Assembly (NCBI RefSeq): GCF_000974985.2
Contig: NZ_LAVA02000118.1
Location: forward strand, 1-44,430
Reading direction: 5' to 3'
DNA length: 44,430 nt
DNA from: Streptomyces mangrovisoli
GTDB lineage: Bacteria; Actinomycetota; Actinomycetes; Streptomycetales; Streptomycetaceae
Made by a program: the position numbers and the translations under genes. The notes beneath the pieces were generated by a model. The model had not been told where the DNA came from and searched no databases. It worked only from the letters and a program-made list of their open reading frames with translations. Positions 7,524-15,138 of this stretch are shown one piece after another; positions within the stretch are counted from its first letter, which is position 1, and every line of letters begins with the position of its first letter.

Positions 7524-8448
7524 GCATGGCGAGGGCGGCGCCCCCGGTGAGCACCAGCACCGCGGCGGCGCCGCCCGCCCACAGCGGGGCCGAGGGCCCG
7601 GACCGCGCGCCGGTGGCGGAGGCCACCGGCGTGCTCTCGGCCTGCGCCGCGGCCGGTTCGGCGGGGGCCGAGGACGCGCTCGGCGCACTCGACCGGCTCG
7701 CGGACGCGCTCGGCGTCGACGACTTCGACGGCTTCGGGCTCGCGGACGCGCTCGCCGAGTGCGCCGGTGCCGTCGCCTTCTTCGAGGCCGCCGGCGCGGT
7801 CGACCCGCCGCCCGGGAACACCACGTCCGAGCAGGAGTAGTAGGTGTCCGGCGTGCTGCTCGTCTGCCAGACCGTATACAGCACCTGGTGTCCCGTGCGG
7901 TCCGCGGGCAGCGTGACGGTGAAGTGGTACGCGCCGTTGCTCAGCGCCGGGTCCTTGACCGTGGCGAACGGCTGGGTGGGCAGGTCGGACCAGGTCAGCG
8001 GCTTCGTCGGGTCGTAGCCGGGCTTCGTCAGATAGAGCCGGAAGCTGCCTTCGTGCGGGATCGGCGCGGCATACGTCATCGTCATCCGCGCGCCCGCGGC
8101 GAACCGGGTGGACGGCCAGTCGGTGCGGGCGAGGTTCAGCCCCTTGTAGGCGTCGAGTCCACCGCCGCACAGCTTCCCGTCCGGGATCGTCTGCCGGTCG
8201 CGGCCGTTCACGTTCGGCACGCGTACGTCGTCGAAGAAGGTGAAGGGCGCGCCGTTCGCGGCGATTGCCGCCCGGCAGGCGGCGGTCTTCGTGTACGACC
8301 CGCCGTCGGGGGAACAGGCGTAGCTCCTGCTGACGGGGGAGGTGGGCGCACCGTGCGCCTGGGCGGGCCTCGCCGAGCACAGCAGAAGCAGGCCCGAGGC
8401 CGCCGCGGCGGCCCCCGTGACTCTGAGGCGTGCGGTCGTGCGACTCAT
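7507..8448 (-). CDS. AA10 lytic polysaccharide monooxygenase, membrane-anchored
   Basis: A 313-residue copper enzyme that oxidatively cleaves chitin or cellulose. The signal peptide ends PAQA, so the mature protein begins with His32 (HGAPTSPVSR). That histidine plus His132 (PIPHEGSF) make the copper histidine brace. The catalytic domain runs to about YYSCSDVVF and is followed by a Ser/Pro/Ala-rich linker of roughly 80 residues, a hydrophobic helix (PLWAGGAAAVLVLTGGAALA) and a basic end MRLRRR. No binding module and no LPXTG sorting motif are seen. Most AA10 enzymes are released, so this one appears tethered to the membrane through the cell wall. ATG 8448 is preferred to 8478 because GAGGAG lies about ten bases upstream of it. 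The substrate cannot be read from sequence. Confidence 0.88.
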   Translation of the reverse strand: MSRTTARLRVTGAAAAASGLLLLCSARPAQAHGAPTSPVSRSYACSPDGGSYTKTAACRAAIAANGAPFTFFDDVRVPNVNGRDRQTIPDGKLCGGGLDAYKGLNLARTDWPSTRFAAGARMTMTYAAPIPHEGSFRLYLTKPGYDPTKPLTWSDLPTQPFATVKDPALSNGAYHFTVTLPADRTGHQVLYTVWQTSSTPDTYYSCSDVVFPGGGSTAPAASKKATAPAHSASASASPKPSKSSTPSASASRSSAPSASSAPAEPAAAQAESTPVASATGARSGPSAPLWAGGAAAVLVLTGGAALAMRLRRR

Positions 8449-8531
8449 CGGGGACGGCTCCTCGGCGGGCGTGGACATCGATGCTGCTCGCCTTCAGTAC
8501 GGGCGCGGCGCGCGGCGCGTTCAGACCGGGT

Positions 8532-8650
8532 CGCGCGAGCGTGGTCCGGGGCCGCGACCGTCGCGTTGGGCACGCGTGAGCGTCGTACCGGGGCCGCGGC
8601 CGTCGCGTCGGGCTCGCGCGAGCGTCGTACCGCCGCCCGAGGGTGCGTCC
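8532..8650. repeat. Three-copy degenerate 41-42 bp tandem repeat
   Basis: Units start at 8532, 8573 and 8615. They share CGCG(C/T)GAGCGT(G/C)GT(C/A)CGGGGCCGCG and GTCGCGT(T/C)GGGC. The third unit decays after about 25 bases. It lies upstream of the LPMO gene. There is no spacer structure, so it is not a CRISPR array. Confidence 0.65.
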
Positions 8651-8799
8651 CGCGCTCGGGCCGGGCGACGGGGGACCCCCGCCGCCGACGGCCGACTTGC
8701 GACCCGTCGGCGCGGCTCGGCGGAGGGTGGGCCGACCGGTGCGAGGTGCATCGGCCGGCCCTTTCGTATGCCTCGCGCTCCCCCATATCCGCATTGAAA

Positions 8800-8821
8800 A
8801 CAAACCGTTCGGCTCGTAACC
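8800..8821. promoter_or_regulatory. Second, weaker CprB-like operator
   Basis: ACAAACCG-TT-CGGCTCGT is an imperfect palindrome (6 of 8 arm bases pair). It matches about 13 of 22 positions of the consensus I recall for CprB/ArpA-type receptors, against 16 of 22 for the site at 9085. It lies about 285 bp upstream of that site and about 350 bp from the LPMO start. Confidence 0.4.
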
Positions 8822-9084
8822 TGGCGATCATCGGGCGGCCGTTCCGGCGGTCGTCGGGTCGGAGCGGAATGAGGTGGGGCATATGCCGTGATCACGGGCG
8901 TCCGCGAAGCATGTGGCAACTGAAGCCATCGGCGCCCTAGTTACACGTGTCTTTCGAACAATCTGCGGGTGAACGCCCGTTCGTCGTGGCCGAAAGGTGC
9001 GGCGCGGCGGGGGATGCGGAAGTCCCGGACAGGGCAGGCGCCTTGGGCGGATCGTGGGCTATCGTGTACAGACGGTCCGAAAAA

Positions 9085-9106
9085 ACAAACGGCGTGTCCC
9101 GTTCTT
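9085..9106. promoter_or_regulatory. CprB operator (autoregulatory element)
   Basis: The core AAACGGCGTGTCCCGT is embedded in flanking A- and T-rich arms. Sixteen of 22 positions match the 22-bp consensus remembered for CprB/ArpA-family receptors. It ends 22 bp before the cprB-like ATG and overlaps the probable promoter/leader. That position is expected for autorepression, as reported for S. coelicolor CprB. Confidence 0.75.
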
Positions 9107-9128
9107 TTCGCGAGAGGAAGTCCAGTCG

Positions 9129-9776
9129 ATGGCGAGGCAGTTACGCGCCGAGCAGACCCGCGCGACGATCATCACGGCCGCCGCAGACCTGTTCGACCGT
9201 CGTGGCTACGAGTCGACGAGCCTGAGCGACATCGTCGACCACGCCCGCGTGACCAAGGGCGCGCTCTACTTCCACTTCGCCGCGAAGGAGGACCTGGCCC
9301 AGGCCATCCTCGAACTCCAGGCCCAGCAGTCCCGCCAGATCGCCCGTGACATGGAGGGACGCGGCTACTCCTCGCTCGAGTCCCTGATGCGCACCACGTT
9401 CGCCTACGCCCGCCTCGCCGTGGAGGGCCCGATCCCGCGGGCCGGACTGCGGCTGGCCACCGGGGAGGTCGAGGTGCGGCCACCGCTGCGCCACCCCTAC
9501 ACCGAGTGGCTGGACATCACCTCGCGCAGACTGCTCGGCGCGGTCCGGGAGTCCGACGTGCACCCCGACATCGACGTCGACGCCGCCGCCCACTCCCTGG
9601 TCTGTTTCTTCGTCGGCACCCGTCTCGTCGGCCGCTCCCTCGAACCGGTGGCGCGTCACCCGCGCCGACTGGCCGAGATGTGGCACCTGATCGTCCGCGG
9701 CCTCGTACCCGTGCCCCGCCGCGCCCGCTACCTCACCCTCGCCACCCATCTGGAGCGGGAGATCAGAACCGCGTGA
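9129..9776 (+). CDS. cprB: CprB-type gamma-butyrolactone-receptor-family repressor
   Basis: A 215-residue TetR-superfamily repressor. The N-terminal helix-turn-helix (MARQLRAEQTRATII, then RRGYESTSLSDIV and VTKGALYFHFAAKEDLA) and the whole protein closely resemble S. coelicolor CprB, a receptor homologue that affects antibiotic production and sporulation. The ligand-binding domain includes PIPRAGLRLATGEVEVRPP and the conserved end RRARYLTLATHLE. No butyrolactone synthase (AfsA/ScbA) gene is in the window, so it is an orphan receptor here. Codon 5 is TTA (9141-9143), a rare leucine codon read by the bldA tRNA, so synthesis should be limited to late growth. The start is supported by GAGAGGAAG upstream. 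A strong operator match 22 bp before the ATG suggests autoregulation. Confidence 0.92.
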   Translation: MARQLRAEQTRATIITAAADLFDRRGYESTSLSDIVDHARVTKGALYFHFAAKEDLAQAILELQAQQSRQIARDMEGRGYSSLESLMRTTFAYARLAVEGPIPRAGLRLATGEVEVRPPLRHPYTEWLDITSRRLLGAVRESDVHPDIDVDAAAHSLVCFFVGTRLVGRSLEPVARHPRRLAEMWHLIVRGLVPVPRRARYLTLATHLEREIRTA

Positions 9777-9798
9777 CCCGCGCGGTACGGTGAGGCGC

Positions 9799-10995
9799 AT
9801 GCCCACCCCACCCGCCGCGCCCCTGCTTCTCGGCAACGAACCGGGCTCCTTCCCGCACAGCGTCCTCGCCGAGCGCCACCCCGCGATCATCCGGCAGGTG
9901 CGGGACTCCTTCCCCTACGGCCCCGGGCCCCGCCGCGCCCTCGACGCGCTGCTGGCCAACTGCACGCGGGGCGTCGTCGAGCCGTTGCCGGCCGGCGCCC
10001 ACGACCGCGACCGCTGGGACGACTGGGGAGCCGCCTCCTACGCCGGCCGGTCCTGGTTCGACCTGCCCTGGCTCTGGTCCGAGAGCTGGTTCTACCGGTG
10101 CCTGCTCGAAGCCGTCGGCTACTTCGCCCCCGGCGCCTGGCAGGGTGTCGACCCCTTCCGCCCCGCCAAGCTCAGGGAACTCGACGCGCCCGAGACGGAC
10201 CGGGAACTGGCCGCGCTCGACGCCCTCGCGGACCTGCCGCCCGCCGACCGGGACCGGGCCCTGCTGGCGGGCTCGCTCTGGGGCAACCGCGCCGACCTCG
10301 GCTTCCGCCTCTCCGCCGGTGGCACCGGACCCGGCGCCGCCGTACCGGACCTGGTCGCCGACGACAGCGACGCGTTCTGGGCGCTGCTGCCCGGCTCCGG
10401 CACGCTCTGCCTGGTGGCCGACAACGCCGGCCGCGAACTCGTCCCCGACCTGCTGCTCATCGCCCATCTGCTCGAACAGGGCCGGATCGACCGCGTCGTC
10501 CTGCACGTCAAGCCGTACCCCTACTACGTCTCCGACGCGACCACCGCCGACGTCCTCGACGCGGTGCGCCGGATCGGCGCCGCGCCGGGCGCGGCGGCGT
10601 CGTACGGACGCGTGCTCTGGCAGGCCATGACCGAGGGCCGGCTCGTGCCGCGCGCGCACGCCTTCTCCGCCGCGCCGCTGCCCTTCGCCGAACTCCCCGG
10701 CGACCTGCGCGAGGAGTTCGCGTCGGCCGTCGTCACCGTCGTCAAGGGCGACCTCAACTACCGGCGCCTGGTGGGCGACCGGCGCTGGCCGCCGACCACA
10801 CCGTTCGCCGACGTCACCGCCCGGTTCCCGGGTCCGGTGGTCGCGCTGCGCACCCTGAAGTCCGACGTCGTCACCGGGCTCGACCCGGCCACCGTGAAGG
10901 CGCTGGACGCGGCGGAGGGATCGCGCTGGCGCACCGGCGGCACCCATGCGCTGATCCAGGTGAACGCCACCTGCGGGAGGCCCGGTCCTGAGTGA
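9799..10995 (+). CDS. ARMT1/DUF89-type damage-control phosphatase
   Basis: A 398-residue protein of the DUF89/ARMT1 fold, a metal-dependent phosphatase family that removes phosphate from damaged or overflow metabolites. The metal-site and fold motifs visible are RSWFDLPWLWSESWFYRCLL near the N-terminus, LWGNRADLGFR, CLVADNAGRELVPDLLLIAH (Asp-Asn metal ligands), VVTVVKGDLNYRRLVGD and RTLKSDVVTGL. No signal peptide, so cytoplasmic. ATG 9799 is chosen with GGTGAGG just upstream; GTG 9790 is an in-frame alternative. It follows cprB by 22 bp in the same direction and is probably cotranscribed with it. The physiological substrate is unknown. Confidence 0.82.
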   Translation: MPTPPAAPLLLGNEPGSFPHSVLAERHPAIIRQVRDSFPYGPGPRRALDALLANCTRGVVEPLPAGAHDRDRWDDWGAASYAGRSWFDLPWLWSESWFYRCLLEAVGYFAPGAWQGVDPFRPAKLRELDAPETDRELAALDALADLPPADRDRALLAGSLWGNRADLGFRLSAGGTGPGAAVPDLVADDSDAFWALLPGSGTLCLVADNAGRELVPDLLLIAHLLEQGRIDRVVLHVKPYPYYVSDATTADVLDAVRRIGAAPGAAASYGRVLWQAMTEGRLVPRAHAFSAAPLPFAELPGDLREEFASAVVTVVKGDLNYRRLVGDRRWPPTTPFADVTARFPGPVVALRTLKSDVVTGLDPATVKALDAAEGSRWRTGGTHALIQVNATCGRPGPE

Positions 10996-11104
10996 ACGCC
11001 GGGTGCGGGCGCCCGAGTTCCGGGGATTCGGGATGATTCACGCGATGGTGTGATCATGTCCGGCGCCGCGGATGGCCCGCCGGGGCCCCGGGTAGGGCCC
11101 GGCC

Positions 11105-13261
11105 ATGACGCAGCCGTTCGAACTCCCGCACTTCTACATGCCGTATCCCGCGCGGCTCAACCCGTACCTCGACGAGGCGCGCGCCCACTCGACGCGGTGG
11201 GCGCGCGAGATGGGGATGCTGGAGGGCTCGGGGGTCTGGGACCAGGACGACCTCGACGCGCACGACTACGGCCTGCTGTGCGCGTACACGCACCCCGACT
11301 GCGACGGTCCCGCGCTGTCCCTGATCACCGACTGGTACGTGTGGGTGTTCTTCTTCGACGACCACTTCCTGGAGAAGTACAAGCGCACCCAGGACCGCGC
11401 CGCCGGCAAGGCCCATCTCGACCGGCTCCCGCTGTTCATGCCCGCCGACCCGGCGACCCCCGTGCCCGCGCCGGAGAACCCGGTGGAGGCGGGGCTCGGC
11501 GACCTGTGGGCGCGTACGGTGCCCGCGATGTCCGTGGACTGGCGGCGCCGCTTCGCCGTGGCCACCGAGCACCTGCTCAACGAGTCCCTGTGGGAGCTGT
11601 CCAACATCGACGAGGGGCGGATCGCCAACCCCGTCGAGTACATCGAGATGCGCCGCAAGGTGGGCGGCGCCCCCTGGTCGGCGGGGCTCGTGGAGTACGC
11701 GACGGCCGAAGTGCCCGCGTCCGTAGCGGAGTCGAGGCCCCTGCGGGTGCTGATGGAGACCTTCTCCGACGCCGTGCACCTGCGCAACGACCTGTTCTCC
11801 TACCAGCGCGAGGTCGAGGACGAGGGCGAACTCAGCAACGGCGTCCTCGTCCTGGAGACCTTCTTCGACTGCACCACCCAGCAGGCCGCCGACCTCGTCA
11901 ACGACGTCCTGACCTCGCGGCTGCACCAGTTCGAGCACACCGCGCTCACCGAGGTCCCCGCGCTCGCCCTGGACCGGGGTCTCACCCCGGCCGAGACCAC
12001 CGCGGTGGCGGCGTACGCGAAGGGACTTCAGGACTGGCAGTCCGGCGGCCACGAGTGGCATCTGCGCTCCAGCCGGTACATGAACGAGGGCGCCTTGCCC
12101 ACCGCCCCCTGGCGCACGCCGTGCGGCCCCGGCGCCTCGGCGGCCGACGTGGGCGCGCTGCTCGCCTCGGCCGCCGCCGAACGCCTGCGCGCCTACCGCC
12201 ACTTGCCGTTCCAGAAGGTCGGCCCGTCCCTGCTGCCCGCGTTCGTCATGCCGTTCCAGGTGCAGCTCAGCCCCCATCTCGACGAGGCCCGCCACCGGTT
12301 GCGCGCCTGGTCGCACGCCATGGGCATCCTCGCGGAGGGGGTCTGGGACGAGGACCGGCTCGCCGCCGCCGACCTCCCGCTGTGCGCCGCGGGCATCGAC
12401 CCGGACGCCACCCCCGAGGCCCTGGACCTCAGTTCGCAGTGGCTCGCCTGGGGGACGTACGGCGACGACTACTACCCGCTCGTGTACGGCCACCGCCGCG
12501 ACCTCGCCGCCGCCCGTGCGACCACCGCGCGGCTCTCCGGCTGCATGCCGCTCGACGGCGAGCCGGTGCCCGCCCCCGTCAACGCCATGGAACGCGCGCT
12601 GGCCGACCTGTGGGCGCGCACCACCGTGGCCATGACACCCGACCAGCGGCGCACCCTGCGCACGGCCGTGGACAAGATGACCGAGAGCTGGGTGTGGGAG
12701 CTGTCCAACCAGCTCCAGAACCGCATCCCCGATCCGGTCGACTACCTGGAGATGCGCCGCGCCACCTTCGGCTCCGACCTCACCATGAGCATGTGCCGCA
12801 TGGGCCACGGTCCCGCCGTGCCGCCCGAGGTGTACGCGAGCGGACCCGTGCGCTCGCTGGAGAACGCGGCGGCCGACTACGCGTGCCTGGTCAACGACGT
12901 GTTCTCGTACCAGAAGGAGATCGAGTACGAGGGCGAGATCCACAACGCGATCCTCGTCGTGCAGAACTTCTTCGGCGTCGACTACCCGACCGGCCTGCGC
13001 GTCGTCCACGATCTGATGACCCGGCGCATGGAGCAGTTCCAGCATGTCTCCACCCGCGAACTGCCCGTGTTGTACGAGGACTTCGGGCTGTCGGACGAGG
13101 CCCGCGGGGTCGTGGAGGAGTACGTGGCCGACCTGCGGCACTGGATGGCGGGCATCCTGAACTGGCACCGCGAGGTCGACCGTTACCGGGCGTCCTACCT
13201 GGCCGGCCGCACCCACGCCTTCGTGCCCGACCGGCTGCCGGTGGGCGGCTTCCGCGCCTGA
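11105..13261 (+). CDS. geoA: Geosmin synthase (bifunctional sesquiterpene cyclase)
   Basis: A 718-residue two-domain terpene cyclase that converts farnesyl diphosphate to germacradienol and then to geosmin, the earthy-smelling volatile. The N-terminal domain has the metal motif FFFDDHFLEKY (near residue 80) and the NSE-type motif NDLFSYQRE. The C-terminal domain repeats the fold with GDDYYPLVYGHRRD and NDVFSYQKE. Both halves keep their Mg-binding residues, so both reactions should be intact; the length is normal for the family. It follows the cprB-DUF89 pair, the same gene order I recall from S. coelicolor (cprB to geosmin synthase). The 109-bp gap upstream can hold its own promoter. The ribosome site is weak (GTAGGG). 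Confidence 0.97.
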   Translation: MTQPFELPHFYMPYPARLNPYLDEARAHSTRWAREMGMLEGSGVWDQDDLDAHDYGLLCAYTHPDCDGPALSLITDWYVWVFFFDDHFLEKYKRTQDRAAGKAHLDRLPLFMPADPATPVPAPENPVEAGLGDLWARTVPAMSVDWRRRFAVATEHLLNESLWELSNIDEGRIANPVEYIEMRRKVGGAPWSAGLVEYATAEVPASVAESRPLRVLMETFSDAVHLRNDLFSYQREVEDEGELSNGVLVLETFFDCTTQQAADLVNDVLTSRLHQFEHTALTEVPALALDRGLTPAETTAVAAYAKGLQDWQSGGHEWHLRSSRYMNEGALPTAPWRTPCGPGASAADVGALLASAAAERLRAYRHLPFQKVGPSLLPAFVMPFQVQLSPHLDEARHRLRAWSHAMGILAEGVWDEDRLAAADLPLCAAGIDPDATPEALDLSSQWLAWGTYGDDYYPLVYGHRRDLAAARATTARLSGCMPLDGEPVPAPVNAMERALADLWARTTVAMTPDQRRTLRTAVDKMTESWVWELSNQLQNRIPDPVDYLEMRRATFGSDLTMSMCRMGHGPAVPPEVYASGPVRSLENAAADYACLVNDVFSYQKEIEYEGEIHNAILVVQNFFGVDYPTGLRVVHDLMTRRMEQFQHVSTRELPVLYEDFGLSDEARGVVEEYVADLRHWMAGILNWHREVDRYRASYLAGRTHAFVPDRLPVGGFRA

Positions 13262-13264
13262 GCC

Positions 13265-13996
13265 TCAGCCGGTGCGCACCGGCGTCGCCGCGTGCTCCAC
13301 CGCCGCCCGGGCCAGCGCCCGCACCACCGGGTGCGGGCGCGAACCGTCCCCGGACAGCTCCGGCTGGAACAGCGTGGCCAGGAAGAAGGGATGGTCCGGC
13401 AGTTCGGCGACGCGGGGGTGGCCGTCCTCGTCGTGGCCGGAGAAGCGCAGCCCGTGGGCGCGCAGGGTGTCGAGGTGACGGGAGGGGCCGTAGGCGCAGA
13501 AGTACCGTTCCACGGTGCGCTCCGAGCCGATCACGGACTCCGCGAGCGAGCCGGGCTCCAGGCGCACCGCGGCCTGGTGGCCCACCAGCGAGCAGGACAG
13601 CGCCTCGATCAGCGGGTCCTCGGCGTCCGGGTCGTTCTCGGCGTGCGCGACACGGGTGAGCCCGCACACGTCCCGGGCGAACTCCAGCAGCGCGTGCTGG
13701 AACCCGCCGCACGTCCCGAGGAACGGGATGCCCTCGACCCGCGCGGTACGGATCGCCGACAGCACGCCCGCCTCGCTGCGGTAGGGGCTGCCCGGCAGCA
13801 CCCACACGGCGTCGAAGCCGCGCACCGCGTCCTCGGCCTCCGCGTCCTCGGAGGGGACCCAGTAGGCGTCGAGGACGAGCCGGTCCCGCGTGGCGAGCGC
13901 CTCCAGGAGCAACGGGACGCGGGTGTGCGAGACGACGGTGGGGGAGCGGTCCCCGACCAGGGCGATCCTGGCGGTGCGGACTGGGGTCTTGGTCAT
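13265..13996 (-). CDS. CTP-synthase C-terminal-like amidotransferase-fold protein
   Basis: A 243-residue class I glutamine amidotransferase-like domain of the family annotated as CTP synthase C-terminal region-related (seleno)protein. The nucleophile elbow is GTCGGFQHALLE (Cys96). The usual His-Pro-Glu of the triad reads Gln-Pro-Glu here (LFQPELSG, Gln211), so ordinary glutaminase chemistry is doubtful. No synthetase domain is fused. ATG 13996 is preceded by GAGGG. It is convergent with geosmin synthase (3-bp gap) and divergent from a LysR regulator that probably controls it through the box at 14052-14072. The reaction is unknown. Confidence 0.8.
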   Translation of the reverse strand: MTKTPVRTARIALVGDRSPTVVSHTRVPLLLEALATRDRLVLDAYWVPSEDAEAEDAVRGFDAVWVLPGSPYRSEAGVLSAIRTARVEGIPFLGTCGGFQHALLEFARDVCGLTRVAHAENDPDAEDPLIEALSCSLVGHQAAVRLEPGSLAESVIGSERTVERYFCAYGPSRHLDTLRAHGLRFSGHDEDGHPRVAELPDHPFFLATLFQPELSGDGSRPHPVVRALARAAVEHAATPVRTG

Positions 13997-14051
13997 GTCC
14001 CTCATCCTGCGGGCCGCGGCGGATTCACGTCCAACGATGATTTCTGGACGG

Positions 14052-14072
14052 TCCATCAGTGATCCTGATGGA
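14052..14072. promoter_or_regulatory. LysR-type regulator box (T-N11-A dyad)
   Basis: TCCATCAG-TGATC-CTGATGGA: perfect 8-bp arms around five bases, containing the T-N11-A pattern (TCAGTGATCCTGA) typical of LysR-type regulators. It lies in the divergent gap, 56 bp from the amidotransferase-like start and 130 bp from the LysR start. Confidence 0.7.
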
Positions 14073-14100
14073 GCAGGCTCGGGGCTCGGAGGGTCGGAGG

Positions 14101-14182
14101 CGGACGGGTCCGTGACGGGCTCGGGGCCGCGGTGGCGGACGGGTCCGTGGCGGGCACCGGGGCGCGGAGGCGGACGGGTCCG
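14101..14182. repeat. Three CGGACGGGTCCG elements at exact 35-bp spacing
   Basis: CGGACGGGTCCG (CGGAC-GG-GTCCG, an inverted repeat) occurs at 14101-14112, 14136-14147 and 14171-14182, each 35 bp from the next. The bases after each element are also partly repeated (CGGGC..CGGGG). The array lies directly before the LysR gene. It may be three operator copies or a plain minisatellite. Confidence 0.7.
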
Positions 14183-14201
14183 TCGGGGGATGCTGTGCCG
14201 C

Positions 14202-15065
14202 ATGGATCCGCATCTGCTGCGCACGTACGTCACCGTGGCGCGCCTCGCCTCCTTCTCGGCGGCCGCGCGCGAGCTGGGCTACACCCAGTCCGCGGTCTCC
14301 CAGCACATCGCCGCCCTCGAACAGGACCTCGGCACGCCCCTGCTCGCCCGCCGCCCGGTCGTGCCCACGGCGGCGGGCGAGCGGCTGCTGGACCACGCGG
14401 GGCCTCTGCTGCTGCGGCTGGCCGCGGCCCGCGCCGACGTCGTACGGCTCGCCGCCGCGCCCGTGCAGGGCCTGACGCTCGCCGCCACGCCGACCTCCCT
14501 CGGGCCGCGGGTCCTGGCCGCGCTGCCCCCGGCCGGTGTGACCCTGCGCGTCCTGGCCCGGGACGAGGTGCCCGCGGCCGTCGCGACCGGCACCGCCGAC
14601 CTCGGCCTCGTCGACGGTCTGGCCGCGCCCAGCGACCCGCTGCGGCTGCCCGACGTCGCCCCGCTCACCGCGCACGCCGTGGGCGAGCAGCAGGTCCGCG
14701 TCCTGCTGCCCGCCGGGCACCCGCTGGCCGGCCGCCCCGCACTGCGCCTCGCCGACCTGGCCGACGCCCGCTGGATCGACGCGCCCGACGCCGGACTGCC
14801 GCTCGCCCAGCTGCGTGCCGCGACCGGCGGCGGCGGCTTCCGCTCCGCCCTGCGCTACGACGGCATCGACCTGCACACCCTCACCGCGCTGGCCGCCGCG
14901 GGCCACGGCCTCGCCCTGCTGCCCGCGCCGGTGGCCGACGGGGTGCCGGGGACCGTCGCCGTACCGCTCGCCGAGCCCCGCGTGGTCCACCGCGGCGAGC
15001 TGCTCCACGGGGGCCCGCCGCGCGGCGCGGCCGCGGACCTGGTGGAGGCGTTGCGGCAGCCGTGA
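14202..15065 (+). CDS. LysR-family transcriptional regulator
   Basis: A 287-residue DNA-binding regulator. The N-terminal winged helix-turn-helix (MDPHLLRTYVTVARLASFSAAARELGYTQSAVSQHIAALEQDLG, given here as the span of residues 1-44) is canonical. The effector-binding domain follows from about residue 90 (GLTLAATPTSLG, then VLLPAGHPLAG). Divergent from the CTP-synthase-like gene, the usual arrangement for a LysR regulator and its target. ATG 14202 is chosen by homology to the family N-terminus; an in-frame ATG at 14190 would add four residues. The effector is unknown. Confidence 0.9.
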   Translation: MDPHLLRTYVTVARLASFSAAARELGYTQSAVSQHIAALEQDLGTPLLARRPVVPTAAGERLLDHAGPLLLRLAAARADVVRLAAAPVQGLTLAATPTSLGPRVLAALPPAGVTLRVLARDEVPAAVATGTADLGLVDGLAAPSDPLRLPDVAPLTAHAVGEQQVRVLLPAGHPLAGRPALRLADLADARWIDAPDAGLPLAQLRAATGGGGFRSALRYDGIDLHTLTALAAAGHGLALLPAPVADGVPGTVAVPLAEPRVVHRGELLHGGPPRGAAADLVEALRQP

Positions 15066-15138
15066 CCTCGGTCAGTCTCACTCGTTCGTGGCTCGTCCCC
15101 CGCCGGGCCGCCGGGTAGGCACCTGACGGAGGCGATCC

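Larger units (their letters stand above)
8449..9128. other. Divergent intergenic region LPMO / cprB-like
   Basis: 680 bp without a gene that I can support. It holds a degenerate 41-42 bp tandem repeat next to the LPMO gene (8532-8650), a weaker CprB-like site (8800-8821) and a strong one (9085-9106). It must contain the promoters of both divergent genes. A low-GC stretch (about 8780-8830) stands out and is a plausible promoter location. Confidence 0.5.

Noticed and set aside
8532..8650. Tandem repeat considered as a CRISPR array
   Set aside because: Units are contiguous without unique spacers, only three copies exist and no cas genes are present.
8449..13261. Complete gamma-butyrolactone signalling locus or secondary-metabolite cluster around cprB and geosmin synthase
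   Set aside because: There is no AfsA/ScbA synthase, no pathway activator and no biosynthetic genes other than the stand-alone geosmin synthase.
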